A DNA stretch of 64,000 nucleotides from Forficula auricularia (lineage: Eukaryota; Arthropoda; Insecta; Dermaptera; Forficulidae), in contig JALMQS010000852.1 in the NCBI GenBank assembly GCA_024734495.1, positions 682,001 through 746,000 of the forward strand, written 5' to 3'. The translations under genes and the position numbers were made by a program. The notes below the pieces were generated by a model. The model did no database searches and was not told where the DNA came from. It was given only the letters and a program-made list of their open reading frames with translations. Every line of letters begins with the position of its first letter. The first letter of the stretch is position 1. Shown here in pieces: positions 47,101 through 57,972 of the stretch.

Positions 47101-49861
47101 ATTTTTTGATCTTTAAAAAAGGAAAAATAAATTGAGCATCCGACAGGACTCGAACCCGTGTCTCTCTCCTTTACACGAAGAGCGGCTTACCAACTAGTCT
47201 ACGGATCCTCTCACCAGATAAGCTCTTTAGATTGAATGCCATTTTTCCTTTTCGAGGCTTTTTCAATTTAAAGTATAGTTACTTATGTTTTTAGACAAAT
47301 TAACTCATATTATTTAACTCTCACGGTTCAAATTGCTTTAAAAAAAAAAATTAAAACTAAAAGTTTAAAAGTTAATTTGTCTAAAAATTGACACTTTGAA
47401 CATAGAATTAATGATAGCTGTCTGGTTTACAAGGCTGCAAAGATAGGAACCTCGAATTGGATCATCTTTTATATTTTGTGCTTTTCACATTAAAATTGTA
47501 TTCGTATTAATATTAATTTTTTTCTCATTTTTTAGAAATGGAGCTCCTAAAAATGTTGAACAAAAACTAGAATATGTTGGTGATGAAAGTGGAAAATTAG
47601 TTGCATTGCGACAATTAATTCAAAGGGTAAATTATTCAATATTATTATAGACAGTATTTATATATATATATATACAGTGAACGCTCTATATAAGCAACTC
47701 ATTTGAACCAATTTCAATAAAAAAGTTCCTTATTGGGAAAAGTTGCTTATAGGGAAAAAAGGAGTATAAAAATACTTACCGTCTGGAAAATCCGTATACC
47801 ATGGCGTTTTTTAAATTTTGTTAACCATCCATCACTTGTTACAAATGTTTCAGGTCCATTATTTAATCTATTTACTTCGAGTGCTTTTAATTTTATCATT
47901 TCATTTGGAACTAAATCGTTTAATTGTCGCCGCTCCAAGAACCAAGAAAACACTATATCGTCGATTTCACTATATTTTATTGTCTTCATTCGCTTAATCT
48001 TACTCTGATTCACATACGTTTTGGATGCATATTCTTCTAAATGTTCTTTATTTTCTTTTACTCTACTTATTGTAGATTTAGCAACTTTAAATTCGTTACA
48101 AATGTCCTTTGTTTTCTTACCATTTTCAATGTCCTTTAAAATGGATAGTTTATCTTTTAACGAAATATGAACGTCTTTTTTCTTCTGATTCATATTTTAT
48201 GGTTGAATTTAAAGCACAAAAATATTAATTAATTAATTTATTAATTAACAGAAACTAACAGAATTCAAGTAACTATTCTATTTAACAGAAATTCACTTCA
48301 ATACTGGCAGTACAAAACACAAACATATTCCAATAACAGAATTTTTTACAATTTGAGGTTATGTTGTTGTTTACAGTTGATTTCACTTCTGAATTGGCCT
48401 AAACTTAACTCAAATATTTAGCTTTAAAAAAATAAGTTGCTTATACAGAACAGTTGAACTAAAAAAAGTTGCTTGTATAGAGGTTGCTTATAAAGAATGT
48501 TGCTTATATAGAGCGTTCACTGTATATTTCTTTCTTTCAGGGGCAAAATACTCAATTATGTTGTCACCTTTCTAAGCAAAAATAATAATAACTTGAAAAA
48601 GATTACCGGGTGAGTTTTTTATCTTGAGACAGTCTTATAACTCAAAAACAAGGCATTATATGGAAAAAAGTTTCAAATAAAAGTTTATTTATATAACAAG
48701 GGTGAAACTAAGCTACGCTATTATTTGTTAACACAGAACAAGCTTTCAAGGGTATTTCAAGGTCAACTTCTGTTTTTTAAATGGAACCCTATATTTGTCT
48801 ACTTAATCTACAAAAAAAAGTGAACAACTTTTATGAGAACTATTTTTTTATACGACATCAAATAAACAAAATACATGAATCAATTAGATCTCAAAATAAA
48901 ATCTTAATAATTATTTTTAACAATCATTCAACTTAATTATCAAATATAAAATAATTAACAATTAAATAAATAATTTAATAATAATTGATAATTTAACAAT
49001 TTTGCGACACTGTTCTGAGACATTTCAGAGTGTATTGCAAGTCTTCTGGATGAATTCCAGCTCCAATTCCCTTATTTTGGGTTGTTTCAGTTTCTTCGTA
49101 GCCTTTACATTTCCTGTTTTTTTCTTTTAAACACATTTACAACACAATAAAATGAAGCTTGGGAGGGTGTATTCCTATCAGGAAAACTCTCGGCATCCAT
49201 TTCAATGGCAGCCCCATAACACTTTTCCACATTCACCATAAATTAAGACCATTTCAAATCTGTCTTCAACAAAAAATGCTCCATTTTTATTATAGTAATA
49301 GAACATAACTATCTACGGGATTGACACGAGAAATAAACTTTTTTAAACTCAAGAATTTTAAATAGTTCTATTAAGTAGAAAATAATTTCTTAAATCTTTG
49401 TATAATGAAGTTTTAAGATCATTATAAACACTTATTTTCATTGTTGTGACTTTTCGATTTAATAATTATTTATTTAATAATTAATAATTTAATCATTATT
49501 ATTTGATAATTAAGTTGAATAATTGTTAAAAGTGATTATTAAGATTTTTTTGAGATCTAATTGATTCATGTATTTTGTTTATTTGATGTCGTATAAAAAA
49601 TAGTTCTAATAAAAGTTGCTCAGTTTTTTTTGTAGTTTAAGGAGACGTAACGTAAAATATAGGGTTCCATTTAAAAAACAGAACTTGAACTCAAAATACC
49701 CTTGAAAGCTTATTGTACGTCGACAAACAATAGCATAGTTTAGTTTCCCCTTTATATAAATAAACTTTTATTTGAAACTTTTTTCCATTTAATGCAATGT
49801 TTTTGAATTATAAGACTGTCTCAAGATAAAAAACTCACTCCGGTATATATATATATATATA

Positions 49862-49896
<35 letters not shown>

Positions 49897-52800
49897 TTTA
49901 TTATTTTATTTTCAAGTTATTATTATTTTTGCTTAGAAAGGTGAAAACATAATTGAGTATTTTGACATATTTGCCCCTGAAAGAAGAGTCATTTTAGGGT
50001 AAATTTTTAATGTTTTCTATCTCCTCGGGTTTTTGAGTTTTAGCATTCAATTTTAGTACATAGATCTATGGTTGAAATATCTCAGGAGAGTTTTTTCATT
50101 TTTTCAAAATTTGCTCTCTGAGCCGACAAATAAGGGATTTTTGATTTTGGGATCTTAAACTCAAAAGGTTTTCTATCTATTCAAGTTATTGAGCTCATAT
50201 TTGGGATATAATTGGTGTCTTTTTCAAATTACAGTTTAGAATCGTTTTTTAAATTCTACTCTAGCGAGGGGTTTGGTGGTGGTGGTGAAGTATGATCGGA
50301 TGCGGGTGATATCACATACTACTAAAGTGCATTTGTGCCTGTCTCTGTTTGTAACTACCTATGCCCCCTCCCCCCCCCAGGGGTTTGGGAGGAGGGGTCA
50401 AGGGGGCTACTAAAGGGCATTTGCCCCTGTCTCTGTATGTACCTATGTTTCTATGTAGGCTGGGGGTCCAGGGGGATACTAAAGAGGATTTGTGCCTATG
50501 TCTGTACCTATATATATAACCATGTGGGGCTGGCGAGGTGGGGAGTCCAGGGGGTAGGTTTAGTGGGTTGGAGGGTGATCAGAGGCGGAGGAGAAGTTCC
50601 GGGCTCGGTGGGATGGAGAGTGGTTGGAGATGGCGGAGAGGGAGTGTTAAAAGTGACGGGGCGTCCAGGGGGCGAAGCCCCTTGGCTAGCAAGAGGCCCA
50701 CCGAAGGCGGGCCTTGCAGCTAGTAATTATATAAATTGAAGGAAACAATGAAAGAGTGTGTGTCTTCTGTTGGAATTATAAATTTTTAATTTATTTATAA
50801 CGAGAAGCTTTGCCCTCTTCATCAGTCTATTACAATTGATTCACAGGAATTAATTTATAATTCCAGCAGAAGACACACTCTTTTATTGTCTCCTTCAATT
50901 TATAAAAATTCTACTACTCTCGTCAAAAAACTTCCAGTTATATACATATTTATATATATTATTTTTTTTTTAGGGCTTCGAACCACCTGTATTAATTTTT
51001 GTCCAATCTAAAGAGCGCGCTCAGGAACTCTTTAATGAATTGGTTTATGATAGCATAAGATGTGATGTGATCCACTCGGACAAATTTCAACATCAACGGG
51101 ATAATGCAGTACGTGGGTTTCGTGAAGGCAAAATTTGGGTGTTGATTTGCACGGAGCTTATATCACGTGGTATCGATTTCAAGGGAGTCAATCTTGTCAT
51201 AAATTATGATATGCCACCAACACTTGTCTCCTATATTCATAGGATAGGTATGTATCCATTCAAATAATTATTATAACTAACATTCAATTTTTTTATCTAC
51301 ACCCGTTAGACCAGTATACATGATGTTCAACATTATTTTTTACGTTATAAGTAAAATACTATTTTAGGAATGGACTTGAGCCATAAAATTTATCATTAAT
51401 ACCACACAATTTTGCCCTACTTCATTGACTAGCCATTGGCGTGCTACTTCTTCCTTTTCTGGCTTTAAATCTTTACTTATGTATGTAGGATGTTAATATA
51501 TACCCGCAATAATGAGCGGGAGTAATGCAATTTATTTTTCTTTGTGCGATTAATTTTTTAGTACCTGGCCACCGAGCGATGCTCGGTAACTTTTTGCCTC
51601 AGTTAAAAGCTATATATTAATCCCCTCGCCCTCTCCCCGGACCCCCGCCACTTCACCCCACCTCCTGCACCCTTCCACCCTAGATCCACCCCAACCTACA
51701 TCCCCCCAAACCACTTCCCTGTACCCCTCCACCACTGCACCCCTAAATCTTCCCCACCGTCACCTCCACCCTAGCCCCCGCCCCCTCACCCAGTTTTGCA
51801 TTTCTAGCCTTGTATTGGCCCACAGATTATGTGTATATATGTATAGGTATATAAATAAATACCGTATAATAATTTTTTTTAATTAAATAACAATTTTTGA
51901 GTTCATCAATTAAATTGCCAAATTCTAATATAGAAAAAATACGTTTGTGGGATTTAAAACTCGATTTTTAATCAATTAAATTGCCTAACTTTTAATATAT
52001 ATAATAATATTTGTAATGATCTATTAGTGGAATTTAAAATTAAAAAACCAATTAATAATTAAAAGGAAATTGAATAAAAATGTAAATATACATTTTTATC
52101 GAGACAACCACCTGTGAATAATTATTTCAATTAACAAAAATCCCATCAAAAACAACTTAGCCGAAGATGAGACCGTGACAGATCGAATTGTCTTGAATAA
52201 GAATCTCTAAATCATCATCAATTATATTATATTTATTAGTTATGGAACCCTAAGTATGCGGGCCCAACTCGCACTTGGCTGGCTTCATCATCATTGAGTA
52301 TACAGTCCTAAGACTGGTTTTGATGCAACAATCCGTCTCCACTCGACTCTGTCCCCCGCCAGCTGTTTAACCTCTCTAAATGCTCTGGCATCCCATATCC
52401 CCAATTATTTGGTTGAAATATTCTAATCTGGGTCTTCCCCTTCCCCTTTTCTTTCCCACCTCCCCCTCCAAGATGGCACTGGCTTATTGCTTTTTAATAA
52501 AATTTATCTACTTATAATATTTGTTTTTTATAGGTCGAACTGGTAGAGCCGGTCTGCCCGGAAAAGCTGTAACTTACTACACTGAGAAGGATATGGTAAT
52601 TGGAATGAAAAAGTAAGTCGAATAGAAAATAAATAGGTTTCTTCTGTCTCCCGAGCGTACCGAGAGATTTTAGGACTTGAGACTTACAAAATTAGTGTTC
52701 AAAAAGTTGCTTAAATTTAATTATTCAATAAATTATATAATCTTATCTTTCTTATATTTAATCGAATGTTGTCTACATTTGATTCAATCGCGAATCAAAT

Positions 52801-55358
52801 GTAGGGAATTTTTGTCAAATATTGAGTGAAAATAATATCTGAACTTATATATTTCTAACTTGAAATAATGATGTTAAATAAATTTTATAATTTTTCTCAT
52901 TAATATATCAAAGAATAATTGATATGAGATTGTTTTTGACCGCGCTTATTTGAAAAAGATATTTATCGCGAGACTACTGCGGATTACGCTATTGGAGTCT
53001 GCGGAGTCTTAAGTCTGGACCAAGAGAGAAAAAGATGTGATCCACTTATGCTACAATCCAACGTCATTTCGCGTATAGCCCGCTAGACATTCGGATGGAT
53101 CACCAAGTGAATTTGAATCAAATGTAGAAAACATTCGATTAAATTAATAGCAAGCATCTAACATACATGCTAATAGATCAAGCGCTCTGGACTGGAAGAT
53201 TAAATATACAACATCTGAGATTTCAAATTCACTTGGTGATCCATCCTAATGTCTAGCTGGCTATACGCGAAATGACGTTGGATTGTAGCTAAGTGGATCA
53301 CATCTTTTTCTATCTTGGTCCAGACTTAAGACCCCGCAGACTCAATAGCGTAATCCGCAGTAGTCTCGCGATAAATATCTTTTTCAAATAAGCGCGGTCA
53401 AAAACAATTCTCATTGATATATCAATATTCTTTGATAAATTAATGAGAAAAATTATAAAATTTATTTCTTATATTTATTTATTCTTTTTTTTTATAGAAT
53501 AGTTCGTGTGATGAAAGAATCCGGGAATGAAATTCCAGAGTTTTTGGAAAAAAAACATTATGAAAAAGATAAGAGACCTCGATCAGTGAAACTGAACCCA
53601 GAACGGGATTCTATATTAACCAAACCATTATATGACACTGAGAAAGAGAAAACGCTTAAGTAAGTGATATGTATCAATATTATAATAAATCAGTTTCGGT
53701 TCTCAACCCGTCAACCAATCCCATCTATCTGCCGAGGCATTTATTTAAAATAAATAGTTTCGAAAGATCTGCCATCATGTTACGTTTAATATAAAGTATC
53801 TGGTTTTTTGTAACAGTTAAAAGTGGCATATTAATATTATTTTTAATTTTAAATTCAGGGAAAAAAAGACGATTTCTAATCTCAGCCAGAATTCAATCAA
53901 ATCGAAATAAACGTTAATTTATTTTATATTCCGGCGACATTTCGGTTCCTCAATGGTATCCATTTTCAGGGTAGAGACTAGTTAACAAATAGTGCCTGGA
54001 GCACCGAGCGACACTCGGTAACTTTTTGCCTCTAAATAGCTTAAGTTTTAAATTTCAAGGCTCTGGGACTTACCGAAGACGATATATGAATGATTAAAAT
54101 ATTTATTTTACGACACTCCTAATTTACACTCCCTTCCTTTATTTCAATCGTATTAAAATTTATACAAGACTAATAACTCATGACACTTGATAAGTACATC
54201 AATTTTTAGCGAAATTGTTAGAGCCGTTTTCGAGAAACCGATTCTACTATATATATACAAGAATTGCTCATTTAATAATATAAGATAAGATTAAAACTTC
54301 CAACAAATTTTCGTTAACTACCCACTTGCCTTGACATTGAGGATCCGAAACGTCGGCGGAAGGCTTAATTATATTATACCGAAATATTAGCGACAATTTC
54401 ATTTTCTATTTATTCCTTAAAATTATAAAATTAAACTCCATCTTCACATCTAATTAATTAATTGTTTGCTAACGTTTCGCTGAACGTTTCGCTGAAAAGC
54501 CAAAAAAAAAAAAATTAGCAGATTAGATATAATCACATAGAAATTTAATTTTTTTTTTAGTCTCTAATGAACTTAATTCTTTCTAAATAGTTAATTTTGA
54601 AACTATCGTCTACAAATTTTTCAATTTTCGAAAAATATTTGTATATCTTTGTAGTTTTACCTTTAAATTTTCAACCTAAAAAGAAAAAAAATATTTTTAT
54701 CTTTCTACAAACTTTTTATTTTTTCTTGGATTTTTTGACGATTTAAGAAAAAAAAATTTGTCGAAAATTTCTATTTTCACTTTTTTACAGTGGCTAATAG
54801 AAATAGAAATTATAGGGAGCAAAAGATATTTTGTTGCTGATAGTAAAATTTTTGAATTTTATCATAAGTTGAGTACATTTCTAAAAAAAGGTTGAAAATC
54901 GCTGTAATAAATTATATTTAATAATTAATCAACATAATATTTATTAATATTATATTTATATATGTATATTTCTTACAATTATTAAACCTTTAATAAAAAA
55001 ATATTTTTATATTTTAACTTCTACTAATGGGGAGCCGGTGGCCAGTTTGGCTAACGCACTGGCCTCGTTTCGACATCGATCGATTATGACGATGTTGGAA
55101 TGGGAGGGCCGGGGTTCGATCTAGCCGACGAATAGTGTTTCTACCGGCTGAAAACTCGGCTCCCCCACTAACCCTACTAACACTTTACTTATGTGCTGTC
55201 TAAATGGGCTTTGTTCCCAGTGACATTAAATAAATAAAAAAAAAAACTTCTACTTAATAAAGGTTTAAAATATATATTTAAAAAAAATCCATATAATAAT
55301 GTTTTCTTATTTTTTTTTAAGAAACAAATCAAGGGATCGAAACAAGGAAAAAAATTAA
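38188..55358 (+). CDS. DDX52: DEAD-box RNA helicase DDX52 (yeast ROK1)
   Basis: Twelve exons: 38188-38274, 38363-38569, 41939-42124, 44159-44322, 45394-45491, 45611-45683, 45773-45982, 47536-47626, 50974-51247, 52534-52612, 53498-53659 and 55322-55358. They total 1668 bp, 555 aa (human about 599). Helicase motifs: Q motif [11 protein letters not shown]; motif I ATGSGKT (about 169-175); Ia PSRELA (S for the usual T); ISAPNR; II DESD (279-282, in place of DEAD); III SAT (316-318); [38 protein letters not shown]. The family unwinds RNA with ATP in the nucleolus during 18S rRNA maturation (snR30 pathway in yeast). Every junction keeps phase. All introns are GT-AG except intron 5 (45492-45610), which starts AT. 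The long introns hold at least a dozen transposon copies. The C-terminus is basic. Confidence 0.96.
38570..39485. other. DDX52 intron 2, first part
   Basis: AT-rich. GTGTTGAGGTGCGGA occurs twice (about 38751 and 38798), a short direct repeat. No gene or complete element was recognised. Confidence 0.4.
39488..39750. mobile_element. ACTTACGTATTAACG MITE, copy 1
   Basis: TACTTACGTATTAACGCCAC and CCGCAGCTAGATTTGGC pair with the right end (GCTGCGGTCAACGTTAATAC, CGTAAGTA). Arms about 60 bp, length about 260 bp, no ORF. Copy 2 at 40949. Confidence 0.75.
39751..40945. other. DDX52 intron 2, middle
   Basis: Contains a short duplication: CAGAAAGAATTCCGTTGTCTATGC-type sequence at about 39837 repeats that at about 39439. 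Otherwise AT-rich; minus-strand frames (39854-40132, 40467-40745) are not recognised. Confidence 0.4.
40949..41148. mobile_element. ACTTACGTATTAACG MITE, copy 2
   Basis: GGTACTTACGTATTAACGCC and, inverted, GGCGTTAATACGTAAGTATC enclose about 200 bp. The internal CAAACTGAATC-like and GGTTTGTTTGGGAACGCA blocks match copy 1. Confidence 0.75.
41149..41938. other. DDX52 intron 2, last part
   Basis: Two diverged copies of a block with TTAGTCAGT, CACTACCGTTGTTTTT and GGGATCCATTTTTGACCCAC (about 41230 and 41560) indicate a tandem duplication of about 330 bp. No protein family recognised. Confidence 0.45.
42665..43515. pseudogene. LINE fragments, head-to-head inverted
   Basis: Plus strand 42780-43515 reads, with frameshifts, [12 protein letters not shown], then [37 protein letters not shown] and NPTGKRRRG. 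This is the C-terminal half of an RTE/R1-like reverse transcriptase. The minus strand at 42775-42665 has the 3' end of the same family ([19 protein letters not shown]). Either twin-primed inversion or two insertions. In DDX52 intron 3. Confidence 0.8.
44595..45110 (-). repeat. R1-type minisatellite units in composite repeat
   Basis: GAGATTAAGAGCTGATAAGA, a G run, then about three reverse-oriented R1 units (AAAAATGCAAAAACTAACCG; CTCAACCAAATTTAGTATAC) and the closing GTATGGTAAAGTCAAGTGGA, as at 36565-37240. In DDX52 intron 4. Confidence 0.7.
46265..47085 (+). repeat. ACCGAGCGATGC hairpin family, copy 1
   Basis: Head TACCTGGAGCCACCGAGCGA TGCACGGTAAC, a C-rich block, one R1-like line (CAGTTTTTGCATTTCTAGCT), then AAAATTAAAAAACCAATTAA and an end near TTTTTGCTCGTTTAATAAGA. 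Same order at 51563-52240. In DDX52 intron 7. Confidence 0.65.
47136..47208 (-). tRNA. tRNA-like sequence (pseudogene or SINE head)
   Basis: A 73-base minus-strand sequence. The acceptor stem GGATCCG/CGGATGC has six of seven pairs, and there is a T arm ACGGG-TTCGAGT-CCTGT. The anticodon stem CTCTT/AGGAG closes loop CGTGTAA, which would give anticodon TGT (Thr), but base 33 is G instead of T and the D stem pairs poorly. More likely a decayed tRNA or SINE head than a working tRNA. Confidence 0.45.
47675..48522 (-). mobile_element. pogo/Tigger-like element, 848 bp, with transposase DNA-binding ORF
   Basis: Perfect 24-bp inverted ends beginning CAGTGAACGCTCTATATAAG lie in a TA-repeat target (TA on both sides). 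GTTGCTTAT-type motifs recur near both ends. The minus-strand ORF 48193-47747 (148 aa) starts [20 protein letters not shown]. It has a CENP-B-type helix-turn-helix (about 8-55, [19 protein letters not shown]) and the second CENP-B/Tc5 domain (about 75-140, [34 protein letters not shown]). It ends before any DDE catalytic domain. An internally deleted element with an intact DNA-binding half. In DDX52 intron 8. Confidence 0.92.
48604..49845. mobile_element. ACCGGGTGAGT foldback element, copy 2
   Basis: TACCGGGTGAGTTTTTTATC at one end and AAAACTCACTCCGGTA at the other. Arms as in 32646-33811. The minus-strand centre keeps MVLIYGEC and [14 protein letters not shown] with frameshifts. The right end runs into an (AT)n tract to about 49893. 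In DDX52 intron 8. Confidence 0.82.
49896..50275. other. DDX52 intron 8 remainder
   Basis: AAATACTCAATTATGTTGTC at about 48547 recurs inverted at about 49945 (GACATAA... region), so sequence on both sides of the foldback is itself inverted. Otherwise AT-rich with no gene. Confidence 0.4.
50280..50726 (-). repeat. R1 element, reverse copy
   Basis: On the minus strand it begins CTAGCTGCAAGGCCCGCCTT and has CTTGCTAGCCAAGGGGCTTC, then C-rich sequence. The 134-codon plus-strand ORF is a G-rich shadow. In DDX52 intron 8. Confidence 0.7.
50736..50905. repeat. Inverted repeat
   Basis: AATTGAAGGAAACAATGAAA and GAGTGTGTGTCTTCTG pair with CAGAAGACACACTCTTTTAT and TGTCTCCTTCAATT; a foldback of about 170 bp in DDX52 intron 8, just before exon 9. 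Confidence 0.7.
51563..52240 (+). repeat. ACCGAGCGATGC hairpin family, copy 2
   Basis: GTACCTGGCCACCGAGCGAT GCTCGGTAAC with a perfect ACCGAGC/GCTCGGT stem, C-rich block, CAGTTTTGCATTTCTAGCC, then the shared AT-rich body. In DDX52 intron 9. Confidence 0.65.
52285..52500. repeat. GAGTATACAGTCCTAAGACT repeat copy
   Basis: Longest of the copies (with CCAATTATTTGGTTGAAATA), in DDX52 intron 9. Confidence 0.65.
52872..53471. mobile_element. GACCAAGAGAGAAA foldback element
   Basis: Arms 52872-53115 and 53221-53471 pair over about 240 bp (CGCGAGACTACTGCGGATTA; AAGTCTGGACCAAGA; ACGTCATTTCGCGTATAGCC). The right arm ends about 26 bp before DDX52 exon 11. No ORF. Related to 35345-35715. Confidence 0.8.
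53900..54300 (+). repeat. ACCGAGCGATGC hairpin family, copy 3
   Basis: AGTGCCTGGAGCACCGAGCG ACACTCGGTAAC, then TTTTTGCCTC and an end near GAATTGCTCATTTAATAATA. Lacks the C-rich block. In DDX52 intron 11. Confidence 0.6.
55027..55246 (+). repeat. tRNA-derived SINE, family B
   Basis: Starts GGGGAGCCGGTGGCCAGTTT with A box TGGCTAACGCACTGG and B box GGTTCGATCT. The body TTTCTACCGGCTGAAAACTC and tail AAATAAATAAAAAAAA follow. In DDX52 intron 11. Confidence 0.82.
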
Positions 55359-55940
55359 AAACAAATGATTGAATTTATTTTAAAAAAAAAATTCTTATTC
55401 ATTGATTATTTCTTCTTACTATGTTAATTGATTTTTATAATATATATATATATTATTATGTATTTAAAGTATATTTATTAAAATTATATTTTTTAAAAAT
55501 AAAATAAACTGTTTTATTGATTTTTTTCTTCATTAAATAAACAGCGGAATTTTTTCTAGAATGAGATTAAGAGCTAAAGGAAATAGCAAATCATGGAATT
55601 AGGTAGGAAAAGGGAACTTGTAAAATCCATTGGATTCTATATATTATAATTTACTTAGTAGGTATATTAAGACTAACGGCCAAGAATAATATAAGGCTTT
55701 GATAAGAACCACATTATGCACTGTTATATATATTATAAACACAAACATTTACAACATAAATAAACGATTCGATCACTAGATTTGTCATCGTAACTTCGTG
55801 TTTTTCGGGTGGTTAAATTTTCTAAGTCTTCTAATGGGTGAAGTAAAAAGTTCTAAGCCTTTCCGCTTGATGGATTTTATTGAGCCATATCTCACGATGT
55901 ATGCTGCGATTTAAAGGTGTCAACGCTTTAAAAAAAGTTA
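55359..55940. other. DDX52 3' flank
   Basis: AATAAAATAAAC at about 55499 can serve as the DDX52 poly(A) signal. The rest leads into the mariner 5' flank; its inverted end could not be delimited. Confidence 0.5.
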
Positions 55941-55977
55941 TTTGAGAGTTGTGTGTTTGGTGTTAGAGCGTTCCAAA

Positions 55978-56839
55978 ATGGAGGTTAAAAAAGAGAAAAT
56001 TCGATACATTCTTCAGTACCACTACGACCAAGGGGAAAAAGCGGGGCAGCCGGCCAAAGAAATTTGTTCTGTTTATGAACCCAATACAGTATCGAATGCA
56101 ATAGCAAAGCGGTGGTTCCAACGATTCCGTTCTTTTAATATGGACGTCGAAAATGAGACACGCTCTGGTAGGCCAATCGTCGAAAATGTCGATAAAATCA
56201 TGGAAATTGTCGAGTCCGACCGGCATGCGAGTACTTATTCAATTGCCCAGGAGGAACTGAAGTTTAGCCAGAAATCCGTTTGGAATCATTTACATAAAGC
56301 TGGTCTCAAGAAGAAGCTCGATGAATGGATGCCACACGAATTGACGCAAAAGAAACTTTTGGACCGAATTGATGCCTGCGATTCTTTGCTAAAAGCGTAA
56401 CGAAATCGACCCATTTTTGAAGCGGATGGTGACTGGCAATGAAAATGGGTCACACACGAGAACGAGATCGTGGTTCAAGCACGGTGAACCGGCCCAAACG
56501 ATAGCCAAGCCCGGATTTACGGCCAAGAAGGTTTTACTGTGTGTTTGGTGGAATTGGAGAGGAATCATTCTCTATGAGCTACTCCCATCTGGCCAATCAC
56601 TCAATTCGGACCGATATTGTCAACAACTGACAAGATTGAAGCAGGCGATCGACAAGAAGCGGCCAGAATTGGCCAATAGGAAGGGTGTTGTTTTCCACCA
56701 AGATAACGCCAGGGCGCACACATCTTTAACGACGCGCCAGAAGCTCCGAGAGCTTGGATGGGAGGTTATATCGCACCCGCCGTATAGCCCAGACCTGGCA
56801 CAAAGCGATTATCAGCTTTTCAAGCACACATACATTTAA
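55978..56839 (+). pseudogene. mariner transposase, frameshifted and truncated
   Basis: The likely start is MEVKKEKIRYILQYHYDQGE (55978), with the paired N-terminal helix-turn-helix (TVSNAIAKRWFQRFRS; IAQEELKFSQKSVWNHL). A frameshift near 56395 separates it from 56417-56839. The second part holds GVVFHQDNARAHT (second catalytic Asp) and YSPDLAQSDYQLF (third Asp, D34D spacing). The first catalytic Asp position reads TGNEN, an Asn. The protein ends early in KHTYI. Cut-and-paste transposase family; this copy cannot be active. Confidence 0.93.
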
Positions 56840-57029
56840 TACTAGTCAATGTTCTCCTGACGGTGAGTTAAGAACTCGAAATATATAGAGTAAACTAAAA
56901 AAAATCTTTGTATTTTAATTTTTTTCTCCTTGTGAAACACCACCAACTCCAACCTAATTTAATTTTAACAATGTTTCACTATAAACCAACACCGCGTTCC
57001 CTAAATTTGATTAATACTAGTATATTAAA

Positions 57030-57603
57030 AAATCCTTAAACTCAAAGAAATATTAGGTGCACTTGAATAAAATCAACATAATAAATATAATAATGTTTCA
57101 AAAAATGTGATCGAAAAAATACGGGGGGGGGGGGGGTAGTTTTATTTAAAAGACCCGATTGTATTGTACCTATTGCTTTTATTTTTTTATATTAACATGC
57201 TTTTCTGATTGACATACAAATAATAAAATAATGCAAATATTTGATCGGCTATAATCTGATCTCTACTCTAATTTAGACACACTTCCACACACATGCACGA
57301 ACACTCAATGGCCAAAATGGACTATAGTTCCCGAAGACCATTAAAAATAATAATAATAATAATAAAGAAATAATTAACAAAGGATCTCAAAAATAATCCG
57401 GAAAGTTACTTATGAAACATCTGTATTTGTAAAAATCCTTTAATTATATGCAATATTACTCAAATATGCAAAAATATGCAGTATAGAAAGAATTTAACCC
57501 ACAGTATCCTAGATGCATGATTCGGATAGATAATTGATCTCCTGGGTCGTATGTGGCGGCAAACAAAATATGCATTTGCATAGGAATCCGGTCTCTACTT
57601 ATG
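57030..57603. mobile_element. TAGAGACCGG TIR element, 5'-truncated copy
   Basis: Shares CTCAAAGAAATATTAG, TGAATAAAATCAACATAATA, the ATATGCAAAAATATGCAGTA region and the end GGAATCCGGTCTCTA with 26416-27616, but lacks the SINE. Confidence 0.72.
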
Positions 57604-57759
57604 ACATAATTCAATTTTCATTCTATTATAACTATGTATTTTGTGTTTGTATTTTATGTTTTGTACTTAATCTTACCTGTAAACTGGCATATGATAAATA
57701 AATAATTCGCCGAAAACAAACTTGCTTTTATGCTAAGATCGTTCGAAACATCGCGCTGA

Positions 57760-57972
57760 TTGCAAAATTCAAAATTATTGCCTTCTTTACTCTCCAGCTT
57801 TTACAATATTTTAAGCCATAGGAGGAAAAGCGAATTGATCAATGATATGGCTCGTTTTAAATGGATGCTAATAAAGCTTAGAATGTGGATAAAAAATAGG
57901 ATCACACTCTTAAAAAAAAAATATTCCCAAAGTAAAATGATGAAACAAATAATAAGTTTTGTTCATTTATGA
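57760..57972 (+). other. Small open frame, unknown
   Basis: 70 codons rich in Lys, Arg and Leu (LINDMARFKWMLIKLRMWIK). No upstream signal, splice context or family recognised. Could be a decayed element fragment; coding status unproven. Confidence 0.2.

Noticed and set aside
47136..47208. Functional tRNA-Thr(TGT)
   Set aside because: The T arm and anticodon stem pair well, but position 33 is G, the D stem is poor and one acceptor pair is lost. Listed as tRNA-like only.
49847..49893. (AT)n tracts at 35762-35792, 47660-47674 and 49847-49893 as regulatory elements
   Set aside because: Simple microsatellites next to element ends; they are better explained as target sites or slippage.
50335..50739. 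134-codon ORF ending in [21 protein letters not shown] sequence
   Set aside because: It lies in the reverse copy of element R1; the G-rich strand stays open by chance.
57760..57972. Small basic ORF as a real gene
   Set aside because: No start context, homologue or transcript signal; its length is within chance for this composition. Reported at low confidence only.
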